In this document: piece by piece, positions 35,617-43,535 of the stretch
How the letters are laid out: each line of letters begins with the position of its first letter
How positions within the stretch are numbered: the first letter of the stretch is position 1
The notes under the pieces: generated by a model
Told to the model about the DNA's origin: nothing
Databases searched by the model: none
Seen by the model: the letters and a program-made list of their open reading frames with translations, nothing else
Program-made: the position numbers and the translations under genes
Source: Dielma fastidiosa
Lineage (GTDB): Bacteria; Bacillota_I; Bacilli_A; Erysipelotrichales; Erysipelotrichaceae
DNA: 64,000 nucleotides
Assembly (NCBI RefSeq): GCF_000313565.1
Contig: NZ_HE578931.1
Coordinates: forward strand, 26,341 to 90,340
Direction: 5' to 3'

Positions 35617-37221
35617 TTATGCTATCAGACCAAGAATTCCCAAAACAAAACCTAAACCCATGGTCGCAAATGTAATTGTCGAACTTTTAACACCTTTTTT
35701 AGCTGCAAAATATACTCCAAGTGTCAGCAGCAAAGGCATAAGGTTAGGTACAATTGCGTCGAATACGCCAGTCTGCAGATTAAATATTTCCACTTCATTT
35801 TGGACCATGACAATATTCCAATTGAATGAAACATAATTACAGATTAATGCACCTGCTACCGCGCAGCCAAGAATACCAGCTATTTCTATAACCTTATTAA
35901 ATAAACCGCTCTCCATGAGCCTTAAAACAGTTTCACCACCGCTTTTATAACCAATAAACAGCATCCAATAACCAACACCATAAAATATAGATAAGAAAAT
36001 TATTGTATATGCGATTGGTGCCCAAACAGCCCCCTGTGTTGCTAAATTTATAAAGATAACAGCTAATACAGGAATTAATACTACCTGTGATAATGTATCT
36101 CCTATACCTGCACATGGTCCCATTAAACCTGATTTTAATGAAACAAAAGCTTCATCAGGAATATCTGCTCCTAATTTCTTTTGTTCCTCCATCGATGTAC
36201 ATATACCAAGAATCATGCCGCCGAAATCATGATCTGTGTTAAAAAACATTGAATGACGTTTCATAGCTGCTATCAAACCAGCCTTATCATTCTTATAAAT
36301 TTTATTTAATACTGGTACCATTGCAGTACAGAAACCGATCCCCTGCATACGTTCATAGTTATAGCAAGACTCATTATAATATTGCCAACGCAGCCAAGCA
36401 TGAACTAACTCTTTCTTATTAATAATTTTATATGTATTTTCATTAGTATCGCTCACCTCTTTAAAAGCAGCAAAATCTGTGGCTGTAAAGCCTACTACCA
36501 CGATTGCAACGATACCAAAAATAAGTGATACAGCAATTGTATTTAAGCCTAAAAAGCTAGTTGCTAAAAAGCCTAAGAACAGAAACCACTTTGCTCTGCC
36601 TTCAAAAATTGTCAACAACATCAGTCCTATACCAACAGCAGGTAATAAACCACCCATAACACTTAAAGCATCAAGCACTGGTCCGCTTAATGATTCAGAA
36701 ATAGAAACTACTGCACTTGAACCAAAATATAGAATCACGTAGATTGCAACAAATCGAATAATCCATTTAATTGCATAAGGAATATATACATTGACAAACA
36801 TTAAATGATTAGATTTACCCTCACTGATCCATTTATCAGCTAATGTTACAAAAAAGCATTGTCCAGTCATCGTAAGAACATTCAAAACTGAACCAAACAA
36901 ACCTAAAGGAACAGCTAACGCCAAGGCAGCATTGATATCCAAGCCGCCAATTAATGCAAAGGAAGTTCCAAGTATACCAGCCATTCCTGAATCAGCAGGC
37001 AGTGAACCACCCGCAGAAATAATTCCTAAATACATAATATTAATCGTTGCGCCAATGATTGTACCCTGTACTGGATTTCCCAAAATCATACCAATAATAA
37101 GACCGGATACCATTGGACGATTAATAGTTGCCCATGTTCCCATTGAACCAAAAGGCCATGCAGTTTCAGCTAAACAATAATATAGAGCAATCAAACAAAT
37201 CTGTATAATACTTACTTCCAT
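35617..37221 (-). CDS. PTS mannose-family EIIC-EIID fusion
   Basis: A 534-residue membrane protein. Residues about 1-245 form the EIIC unit (FGSMGTWATINRPMVSGLIIGMILG, GTIIGATINIMYLG); from about 265 the EIID unit begins (KKELVHAWLRWQYYNESCYNYERMQGIGFCTAMVP, then MGPCAGIGDTLSQ). These are separate genes in nearly all mannose-family systems; here they are one chain with no stop or frameshift. It forms the sugar channel and works with the EIIA and EIIB encoded just upstream. The C-terminal helix (LGVYFAAKKGVKSSTITFATMGLGFVLGILG) is complete for EIID. Confidence 0.92.
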   Translation of the reverse strand: MEVSIIQICLIALYYCLAETAWPFGSMGTWATINRPMVSGLIIGMILGNPVQGTIIGATINIMYLGIISAGGSLPADSGMAGILGTSFALIGGLDINAALALAVPLGLFGSVLNVLTMTGQCFFVTLADKWISEGKSNHLMFVNVYIPYAIKWIIRFVAIYVILYFGSSAVVSISESLSGPVLDALSVMGGLLPAVGIGLMLLTIFEGRAKWFLFLGFLATSFLGLNTIAVSLIFGIVAIVVVGFTATDFAAFKEVSDTNENTYKIINKKELVHAWLRWQYYNESCYNYERMQGIGFCTAMVPVLNKIYKNDKAGLIAAMKRHSMFFNTDHDFGGMILGICTSMEEQKKLGADIPDEAFVSLKSGLMGPCAGIGDTLSQVVLIPVLAVIFINLATQGAVWAPIAYTIIFLSIFYGVGYWMLFIGYKSGGETVLRLMESGLFNKVIEIAGILGCAVAGALICNYVSFNWNIVMVQNEVEIFNLQTGVFDAIVPNLMPLLLTLGVYFAAKKGVKSSTITFATMGLGFVLGILGLIA

Positions 37222-37246
37222 ACTAATCTCCTTTCTAATCTATCGA

Positions 37247-37723
37247 TTATAGAAGCCCCTTAATATTTTCTTTTAAATCGGCAGGTATCATTTGACAATA
37301 AATAGACACCCCGCAATTAATAATTTCTCTCATATCCTGAATTTCTTCAGGACTTGCTGAAATATTTCTGCTGAACATCTTTCTTCCTTCTGCTCCGCCC
37401 ATATTACCTAATATAATTTCATGTAAAATCACACCCTCTTTAATAATCTGAAGCAATGGTTTCGGTACCTTTGTAATAATAAAAATTTTTTCACCAGGTT
37501 CAGATGCTTCCTTCAAATATACGGCTGCATCAGTATGTGTCATTACATAAACTTTTAACTCTTTAGGTGCGGCTGCCAGTAAAACACGTTTTAAGAAAGT
37601 GTTAGAAGCTGAGGCATCATCAATAATCAGCACTACATTAGCACTGCTTACTTTCAGCCATGATGTCATTACCTGACCATGAATTAATCTTTCATCAATT
37701 CGTGTTAATACAATATTCCTCAT
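37247..37723 (-). CDS. PTS mannose-family EIIB
   Basis: A 158-residue cytosolic phosphocarrier. RIDERLIHGQVMTSWL holds the phosphorylated His near residue 15; the C-terminal NCGVSIYCQMIPAD segment is typical. It takes phosphate from EIIA and gives it to the sugar crossing EIIC-EIID. The EIIA gene is 69 bp upstream; that gap has a small hairpin (ATTTCTA/TAGAAAT near 37766-37792) that might adjust relative expression. Confidence 0.94.
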   Translation of the reverse strand: MRNIVLTRIDERLIHGQVMTSWLKVSSANVVLIIDDASASNTFLKRVLLAAAPKELKVYVMTHTDAAVYLKEASEPGEKIFIITKVPKPLLQIIKEGVILHEIILGNMGGAEGRKMFSRNISASPEEIQDMREIINCGVSIYCQMIPADLKENIKGLL

Positions 37724-37792
37724 TTATAAACCTCCTTTCTTTTAAATTATCATTTCTATTTGCGCCCCTTAGAAATGAAATTTCCTAATTAA

Positions 37793-38209
37793 TTACAATT
37801 CCAATGCTTTTCTCACATTAATGATTGAAGCAGGACCTTTATGCTCTATTAACTCGCACATTTCTTTTAAAGACAGGCTATTACTGTTAGCAATAACTTC
37901 CATTAGAATTGCTAAATTAACACCGCTAAAACATTCAATACAAGAATAATCATCACTTAATTCATTAAGTACACACGCTGTCATATTAAATGGTGAGCCA
38001 CCATAAATATCCAGAAAAATTAATAATCCGTCCTTTGTATATTGCTTTTTTATTAGTGAAGCGATGCTATTTTTAAGTGAATCAATAGCTTCATTTGGAT
38101 ACAAACCTATCGTAAAAATATTTTCTACATCATTGCCGAAAAACATTCTCAAAGTTTCTTTAAATGCTTCAGCCAATGGTCCATGTGTAATAATTACATA
38201 CTTAACCAT
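37793..38209 (-). CDS. PTS mannose-family EIIA
   Basis: A 138-residue protein with the phosphorylated His in YVIITHGPLAEAF (near residue 9) and LLIFLDIYGGSPFNMTA typical of EIIA-Man. It accepts phosphate from HPr. As first gene of the operon it follows a candidate regulator operator and a -10-like TATAAC (38266-38271). Confidence 0.93.
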   Translation of the reverse strand: MVKYVIITHGPLAEAFKETLRMFFGNDVENIFTIGLYPNEAIDSLKNSIASLIKKQYTKDGLLIFLDIYGGSPFNMTACVLNELSDDYSCIECFSGVNLAILMEVIANSNSLSLKEMCELIEHKGPASIINVRKALEL

Positions 38210-38265
38210 GCATACGCCAACCTTTCTACTCGTTAATCGAGATTACTTCATGTTTATCTGATATA

Positions 38266-38320
38266 GTTATATCATCGTTTCTTCATAGCAAATTCCAACC
38301 ATTTGCAGTAAGCTTACTGC
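38266..38320 (-). promoter_or_regulatory. PTS operon promoter with LicR-type operator
   Basis: Perfect 16-bp palindrome GCAGTAAGCTTACTGC (38305-38320), its centre about 46 bp upstream of a TATAAC -10 (38266-38271) with no good -35, the layout of an activator-dependent promoter. Nearly the same palindrome lies at 40286-40299 before the regulator gene. The palindrome overlaps the regulator stop codon. Confidence 0.65.
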
Positions 38321-40209
38321 ATCTTCTGCAATTCATCTAATACAATTCTAAATTCATTACTATTTCTGGCTTTTATCATCTTTTTAACTAAATTTTCATC
38401 ACTAATTAAATTTGACAGATAATACCATAGCTGTAATGCTCTTGCATTATTCTTTTCAATACAAACCAAAAGGATCATTCTAACATTATGATTATCTTGC
38501 CATACAATTGGTTTCTTTAAGATAGCTAAAGCAATAAAAGTATCATTGCTGATCATTTGCTCAGGATGAGGTATAGCAACAAAATTTCCATAATAAGTTC
38601 CCCCAATTTCTTCCCTTCTCATTACCTGTTCATTTAAATTCTTCAATGCATATTTTCTTTCCGCTTTTAGGCATAATAATTGTATGATTTCTGTTTTATC
38701 TTCTGCATTGCCAAAATACATCAATTCATCATCGAAATAATTTTTTAACTGACTAACATCATTGATACCATTCAAAGCAAGCTCAATACGTAAATAATCT
38801 TTTTCATCAAGGAAGTAGTTGATATGAATTGCTTGTATAGTATCGTTTACTACTTGCTCTTCAGTAGTAAAAATAACATCATAATCTGTTAAATTAATAT
38901 CAGAAAATCGATAGGAAGGCGTAATTGATAAATCCTGAATCTGTTGGCGAAAACGACGGTAAATCTGTTGAGTTAATAGCAATGTTTCACTTTTGCGATT
39001 CGGGCAAATTAATAACACACGCTTTGGTTCTGCCATTTTCTTATCTTGTTCCATACACAAATTAATATGAATTGCCAAATAAGCAGTTTCATCATCAAGT
39101 GCTTTATACCCATATGATTCATAGATTCCCATCATGATGCTTGCAGCGATATCATAAGCAAGCGGATAGTTCTGCTTTACATTTAAAGTAATTGAATTTG
39201 TCAACTGCATGTGATACTGCATCCTTTTAAGCATAGGAGCTATATGTAAAGCTAAAGCGATTCTAAAATTCAAATCACATGTGAAATCTAGATTATATTC
39301 GTGATTTATTTTTATTAGTTCTTCTAAAATAAAATCATTCAGTTCCTGAGATATTACATCATCTTCATCATAATTTTTTTTACCTAGTAGATTAATTGAC
39401 AATAAGTAAATTTCAGATTTTTTAAGTGGAAAACCAAATTTTTTAGATAGTCGTGTCAATATATCCAGTGCTATCAAATATTCTGTTCCATCCTCTTTTA
39501 TCTCTTCTATTTCTTCATCATTTACAAAACTGCCTTGAATCATCCGTTGTACTGAAAGTTCAACATGAATAATCAAACTTTGAAAAATTACATCTGATAC
39601 TATATACCTATGTGAATTTAAGACTTCTTCTACGATGATTGTAATTTCTTTATTGAAATTTTGTTGTGTTATTTGATTCATTGATTGAAACTGGATATTT
39701 TCCTTCAGGATTAGAATTCGCTTATTAAGTTCGCTGCCTCTTATTTGTAATCCTGAATGTGGATTATAGAATAGCTCAAGATGATATTCCTTTAGTAATT
39801 GTTTAACATTCTTTAGATCAGCTGATAGTGCTGATTTAGATATATATAATTCATTCTGCAGTTGTGTCTGTGTAAGAAAACTCTTTTTTGTTGTGAATAA
39901 GCGCATAATTATATAGTGATTTCTTGATAATGGATCATCAAAATGAAATTTTTGATAGTAATTGTTAAATAAATTATTCATATAAATTTGAAATTTTTCT
40001 TTATTTATTATCTGTAAACAATACCCTTTAGAACTTATTGCTTTTATTGTTGCATAATGATTGTCTAATTCAGTTTTTAAATATGATATATCCTGATAAA
40101 TTGTTCTTAAACTCACATGAAAATAATCAGCAAGCTCATCAGCAGTCTGATATCCATCATCTTTTTCACTAAGCTTCATTAACAATTCAATTTGACGTTT
40201 AGTAATCAT
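38314..40209 (-). CDS. LicR/MtlR-like PRD transcriptional activator
   Basis: A 631-residue regulator with N-terminal HTH (YQTADELADYFHVSLRTIYQDISYLK), a second HTH-like segment (about 90-150), two PTS regulation domains (about 185-285 and 300-400; conserved His in DETAYLAIHIN), an EIIB-like domain (VLLICPNRKSETLLLTQQI with the Cys) and a C-terminal EIIA domain (NFVAIPHPEQM with the active His). Phosphorylation by HPr and the PTS tells the activator whether sugar is entering. It lies directly upstream of the PTS genes it probably activates. Confidence 0.9.
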   Translation of the reverse strand: MITKRQIELLMKLSEKDDGYQTADELADYFHVSLRTIYQDISYLKTELDNHYATIKAISSKGYCLQIINKEKFQIYMNNLFNNYYQKFHFDDPLSRNHYIIMRLFTTKKSFLTQTQLQNELYISKSALSADLKNVKQLLKEYHLELFYNPHSGLQIRGSELNKRILILKENIQFQSMNQITQQNFNKEITIIVEEVLNSHRYIVSDVIFQSLIIHVELSVQRMIQGSFVNDEEIEEIKEDGTEYLIALDILTRLSKKFGFPLKKSEIYLLSINLLGKKNYDEDDVISQELNDFILEELIKINHEYNLDFTCDLNFRIALALHIAPMLKRMQYHMQLTNSITLNVKQNYPLAYDIAASIMMGIYESYGYKALDDETAYLAIHINLCMEQDKKMAEPKRVLLICPNRKSETLLLTQQIYRRFRQQIQDLSITPSYRFSDINLTDYDVIFTTEEQVVNDTIQAIHINYFLDEKDYLRIELALNGINDVSQLKNYFDDELMYFGNAEDKTEIIQLLCLKAERKYALKNLNEQVMRREEIGGTYYGNFVAIPHPEQMISNDTFIALAILKKPIVWQDNHNVRMILLVCIEKNNARALQLWYYLSNLISDENLVKKMIKARNSNEFRIVLDELQKMQ

Positions 40210-40246
40210 AAAATACTCCTTTCTAAGGTCATCCTAATCATAATCT

Positions 40247-40299
40247 ATTATAAGATGATGGGTTTCAGGTAATTTTTTCCTTTTACAGGAAGCTTACTG
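40247..40299 (-). promoter_or_regulatory. Regulator promoter with LicR-type operator
   Basis: CAGGAAGCTTACTG (40286-40299, one mismatch from a perfect palindrome) is centred about 45 bp upstream of a TATAAT -10 (40247-40252) that has no good -35. Core and spacing copy the site before the EIIA gene, so autoactivation is likely. Confidence 0.6.
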
Positions 40300-40331
40300 A
40301 AATTTATAATTTCTGATTTTCTTATCGCTTT

Positions 40332-40378
40332 TCATAAAAAAAAGTGATCCTATACAGAATAAAATCTGTTGAATCACT
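40332..40378 (-). terminator. Terminator of rpmH-rnpA-yidC-jag
   Basis: Two-part stem AGTGAT/ATCACT (40343-40348, 40373-40378) and inner ACAGA/TCTGT, followed on the minus strand by eight T. Confidence 0.75.
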
Positions 40379-40401
40379 GTTTTACTTTAAAATTTTAATA
40401 C

Positions 40402-41016
40402 TTATCTTTTATTAGCATCATAAACAATCTTTAAGCGGCGGTCCTTGCCTTCCCCTTCACTGATTGTTCTGATTCTTGGCATATTAGCCAGATATGTATG
40501 AATTGCTTTACGCTCATCATTTGGCATTGGATCTAAAACTGCATCAACCTTTGTTTTCTGCACTGTCTTGGCAATTCGCAATGCAGCGGAACATTCCTTG
40601 ACATATTTATTTTCCTTATAGCCATTAATATCTGTTAATACCATAACCTTCTTTTTAAATTCACTAGATGCCGCAGCCTTCACAACGGTATTGATATCCT
40701 GCAGTGTCTGACCATTTTTACCAATCAGAATTGCATTGTTTTCAGCATTTAACTGTACCTTATACTGATAATCATCCTTAACGCATTCTACTTCAACTTC
40801 CATATGAATACCCTTGAAATAGTTATCAAGATAATTAATGATGAACTGACGAATATCATTGTCGCAGTATGCACTAACCGTTACCTTGCTGCCTATACCG
40901 AAAATACCCGCTTTTTCTTCAACCACTGTATAAGTAAGTTCATCAACCGTACAGCCCTTTTTATCAGCCGCGATTTTTAAAGCTTCCTCTAGATTCTTTC
41001 CTGTATAAGTATCCAT
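40402..41016 (-). CDS. jag: Jag/KhpB RNA-binding protein
   Basis: A 204-residue protein with an N-terminal Jag domain (YTGKNLEEALKIAADKKGCTVDELTYTVVEEKAGIFGIGSK), a KH domain (NAILIGKNGQTLQDINTVV, with the GxxG loop) and a C-terminal R3H domain (MPNDERKAIHTYLANMPRIRTISEGEG). It binds RNA and affects cell division and cell-wall growth in Firmicutes. Position after yidC is conserved in the phylum. Confidence 0.94.
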   Translation of the reverse strand: MDTYTGKNLEEALKIAADKKGCTVDELTYTVVEEKAGIFGIGSKVTVSAYCDNDIRQFIINYLDNYFKGIHMEVEVECVKDDYQYKVQLNAENNAILIGKNGQTLQDINTVVKAAASSEFKKKVMVLTDINGYKENKYVKECSAALRIAKTVQKTKVDAVLDPMPNDERKAIHTYLANMPRIRTISEGEGKDRRLKIVYDANKR

Positions 41017-41027
41017 GTTTTTTACTC

Positions 41028-41918
41028 CTAGTCCTTAATAAAGAACGTATTAATTACGATATTTTGAATAATTCTCGCTACTGATGAAACTAACCAGTAG
41101 AATGACATACCCAATGGCCATGACAATGAGATAAACGCGATCATACCAACAGATACATAAGTCATCATATTCATTGAACCAGCCATACCGCCGGCAGGCT
41201 GTTCATTCGCATAAGCCTTAATCTTCTTACCTGATTTCTTTTTCTTCCATTCTGCCAGCCACATTGGGAATTTCATACTCAAGAACTGCATTACAACCAT
41301 TAATGCAAAGATAACAAAATAAGAAATCTGTCCAGCTTTCATACCAGTTAATGGTGTCTGTGTTAAATCAATTCCCATAAAGCTTCCGTTAATAACTGCT
41401 TCAGCTCTCATAACTGCCTGATAAACTGCAAGAATAACTGGCAGCTGTACAAGCATAACTAAAATCGAACTGAATGGATTAATTTGATACTTAGAATATA
41501 ATGCCTGCATTTCCTGAGCCATCATCATCTTAGAGCGCTCATCTGTCTTGCCTTCATATTTCTTTTGAATCTTATTCAACTCTGGCTGAATCATCTGCAT
41601 ACGCTGTGTCGCAACCTGACTCTTGATTGAGAACGCCGCAATAACAATATTAATTAAGAATGTAACTACGATAATTGCGATACCCGCATCGGTTTTATCA
41701 CCAATTAAGTTGATAAGCTGTGCAACTGGCCATACAAAGATACCTGTGAACCATCCCTCATCAAAAGATGCCTTCCATGTAGTGCTTAAAGATATAATCT
41801 TATCTACTGCTACACGGCCTGTCTCTTTATCAATGTAATTTGAACAGCCTGCTAATAATACTACCAAAAACACACTTAGCAGTATTAGTTTCTTTTTGTC
41901 CTTAAAAAATCTTTTCAT
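41028..41918 (-). CDS. yidC: Membrane protein insertase YidC (lipoprotein type)
   Basis: A 296-residue insertase. The N-terminal LILLSVFLVVLLAGCSN is a lipoprotein signal (lipobox LAGC), as in Gram-positive YidC/SpoIIIJ. The core has about five helices, the hydrophilic-groove Arg in FSIKSQVATQRMQMIQPELN, and the coiled C1 hairpin IQKKYEGKTDERSKMMMAQEMQALY. It inserts membrane proteins alone or with Sec. Gene order rpmH-rnpA-yidC-jag is preserved. Confidence 0.95.
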   Translation of the reverse strand: MKRFFKDKKKLILLSVFLVVLLAGCSNYIDKETGRVAVDKIISLSTTWKASFDEGWFTGIFVWPVAQLINLIGDKTDAGIAIIVVTFLINIVIAAFSIKSQVATQRMQMIQPELNKIQKKYEGKTDERSKMMMAQEMQALYSKYQINPFSSILVMLVQLPVILAVYQAVMRAEAVINGSFMGIDLTQTPLTGMKAGQISYFVIFALMVVMQFLSMKFPMWLAEWKKKKSGKKIKAYANEQPAGGMAGSMNMMTYVSVGMIAFISLSWPLGMSFYWLVSSVARIIQNIVINTFFIKD

Positions 41919-41945
41919 TTAATTTTCTCCTCGCATTAGTCTTTC

Positions 41946-42272
41946 TTATATTTTAACTTTTTTAAGCAGCGTTTCCAAGTAGTTTTTATTAGTATTGTAA
42001 CTTTCTTCGTTAAAATGGGGTCTAACAAGCACTATTGCATCAAAACTGCCGTCAAAATCAAAACATTCCTGAAGCATCATACGCAATTGCCGCTTGACTT
42101 TATTGCGCTGGACTGCACCACCAATTTTTTTCCCTACGGATATGCCAACACGGGCATGGGTTTCATTTTTAGGCTTCACATAAAGAGTTAAAGAGGGAGA
42201 AGCATAGAAACGTTTAAATTGCAGTATCTTTTGGAATTCTTCATTTTTTCTGATTCTAAACTCTTTCTTCAT
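41946..42272 (-). CDS. rnpA: Ribonuclease P protein component
   Basis: A 108-residue basic protein that helps the RNase P RNA cut tRNA 5' leaders. The family helix GGAVQRNKVKRQLR (RNR motif) and the strand ARVGISVGKK are seen. It follows rpmH after 44 nt containing a hairpin. Confidence 0.95.
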   Translation of the reverse strand: MKKEFRIRKNEEFQKILQFKRFYASPSLTLYVKPKNETHARVGISVGKKIGGAVQRNKVKRQLRMMLQECFDFDGSFDAIVLVRPHFNEESYNTNKNYLETLLKKVKI

Positions 42273-42291
42273 CGATAACCTCCACTAACAC

Positions 42292-42318
42292 AAAAAAATC
42301 ACCGGACGGTGATTTTTT
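42292..42318 (-). terminator. Intercistronic terminator/attenuator between rpmH and rnpA
   Basis: AAATCACC/GGTGATTT hairpin with a 4-nt loop and T run on both strands. The rpmH stop codon overlaps it. It probably lets rpmH be made in excess over rnpA. Confidence 0.75.
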
Positions 42319-42451
42319 ATGCCGATAACACTTTTCTGCCTTTGCTACGACGGCGAGCTAATACGTTACGCCCTCCTACCGTTGCCATACGGGCTCTGAA
42401 ACCGTGGGTTTTTTGGTGTTTTCTTTTGCTCGGTTGATATGTTCTTTTCAT
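42317..42451 (-). CDS. rpmH: 50S ribosomal protein L34
   Basis: A 44-residue basic protein with the near-universal L34 sequence: [18 protein letters not shown] at the start, then [28 protein letters not shown] precedes the ATG. It is first in the rpmH-rnpA-yidC-jag group that flanks bacterial origins. Confidence 0.98.
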   Translation of the reverse strand: MKRTYQPSKRKHQKTHGFRARMATVGGRNVLARRRSKGRKVLSA

Positions 42452-42504
42452 AGAGCCACCTCCACTTCTTTATTTAATTTTTACAAATAGAACATTGCTA
42501 TTTG

Positions 42505-42533
42505 ATTATACACTACCATATAAATTCCGTCAA
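42505..42533 (-). promoter_or_regulatory. rpmH promoter
   Basis: TTGACG (42528-42533) and a perfect TATAAT (42505-42510), 17 bp apart on the minus strand. Confidence 0.8.
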
Positions 42534-42646
42534 CTTAATTCTTTAAAAGCAAGGTGTTTATGAGGTAAAAACACACCATAAGTTATAAAAATTTCCATAA
42601 ATTTTCATATTTGATGTCCATAAAGATAACTCAATATCATAATTTT

Positions 42647-43396
42647 TTATAAATCACTATAAGTCACCATTTCAATATTCTGCTTTGCCAGCCATGCTTT
42701 TACTTCAGGATCACATGCCATTTCTACCTCTAAGGTTCTAGGTATGGTTAAGGATGAGGTTTTAAGAATATACGCATCTAAATAACCAGGATGACAAATA
42801 AGTACATCACAGGCATCTTCATGAGCATTCAATACCATCTTTTTTAATGTTTTTATAGGATCATACTCAGGCAGCATACTTTCCATCCACATATAAACCT
42901 TATGGCAGCCCACTAAATGCGGTTCAGCTTCTGATGGCATCCCTGAATATTTTAAATCATACTTAGCAGCAACTATTTTAAGTCCCTTTATAAAATTATC
43001 ACTGGATACCGCATGACCTTCAAAATATTGTGGTTTTCTTCCTGTCAGCTTTATAAATTGATGATATTGAGCTTCTATTTCTATGATTACTTCATCAAGA
43101 TTAACAAAATCCTCCTTGGCGCTGCGATATTCTCTTGATGATTTAAATTCACCATTTTCATTTGTAATACTCGGTATCAATTTAGGATCACTCAGCGGCT
43201 TGCCGATGCAGATATTGGTATGCTGACCATAACATACATCAATATCCGCTAACAGCTTTAGACCTTGTTCAGCTGCCGGCATATTCGTCATTATTCCCAC
43301 TGACTTAATAATTCCTTCGCGTACACTTTTCGCAATGCCATAATTAATGCCTTCACTGTATCCGAGATCATCAGCTCTTATTAATATCTTTTTCAT
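42647..43396 (-). CDS. ChbG/YdjC-family carbohydrate deacetylase
   Basis: A 249-residue metal-dependent deacetylase. KILIRADDLGYSEGINYGI holds the Asp-Asp metal site and GQHTNI and YFEGHA the His ligands. E. coli ChbG removes one acetyl group from imported chitobiose-phosphate. Placed last in a PTS operon, it suggests that the PTS brings in an N-acetylated amino sugar or disaccharide. The 139-bp gap before it holds an inverted repeat. Confidence 0.88.
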   Translation of the reverse strand: MKKILIRADDLGYSEGINYGIAKSVREGIIKSVGIMTNMPAAEQGLKLLADIDVCYGQHTNICIGKPLSDPKLIPSITNENGEFKSSREYRSAKEDFVNLDEVIIEIEAQYHQFIKLTGRKPQYFEGHAVSSDNFIKGLKIVAAKYDLKYSGMPSEAEPHLVGCHKVYMWMESMLPEYDPIKTLKKMVLNAHEDACDVLICHPGYLDAYILKTSSLTIPRTLEVEMACDPEVKAWLAKQNIEMVTYSDL

Positions 43397-43435
43397 TTTT
43401 TATCCTGTCTCCCCTATAAATGTCATTCTCTAACT

Positions 43436-43461
43436 TTTGATAGTTGGTTTACCCTATCAAA
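43436..43461. repeat. Inverted repeat between PTS and ChbG genes
   Basis: TTTGATAG/CTATCAAA arms with a 10-nt spacer and no T run; possibly an mRNA-processing hairpin or an operator. Confidence 0.35.
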
Positions 43462-43535
43462 TCTTATACATTGATCAGACAATCGCTTGCAGTATTTCTT
43501 AAATTTATATACTTGATATTTTATCATGCATATTA

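Noticed and set aside
42553..42577. GTGTTT/AAACAC hairpin before rpmH
   Set aside because: Short stem, no T run, no gene to terminate; likely chance in AT-rich DNA.
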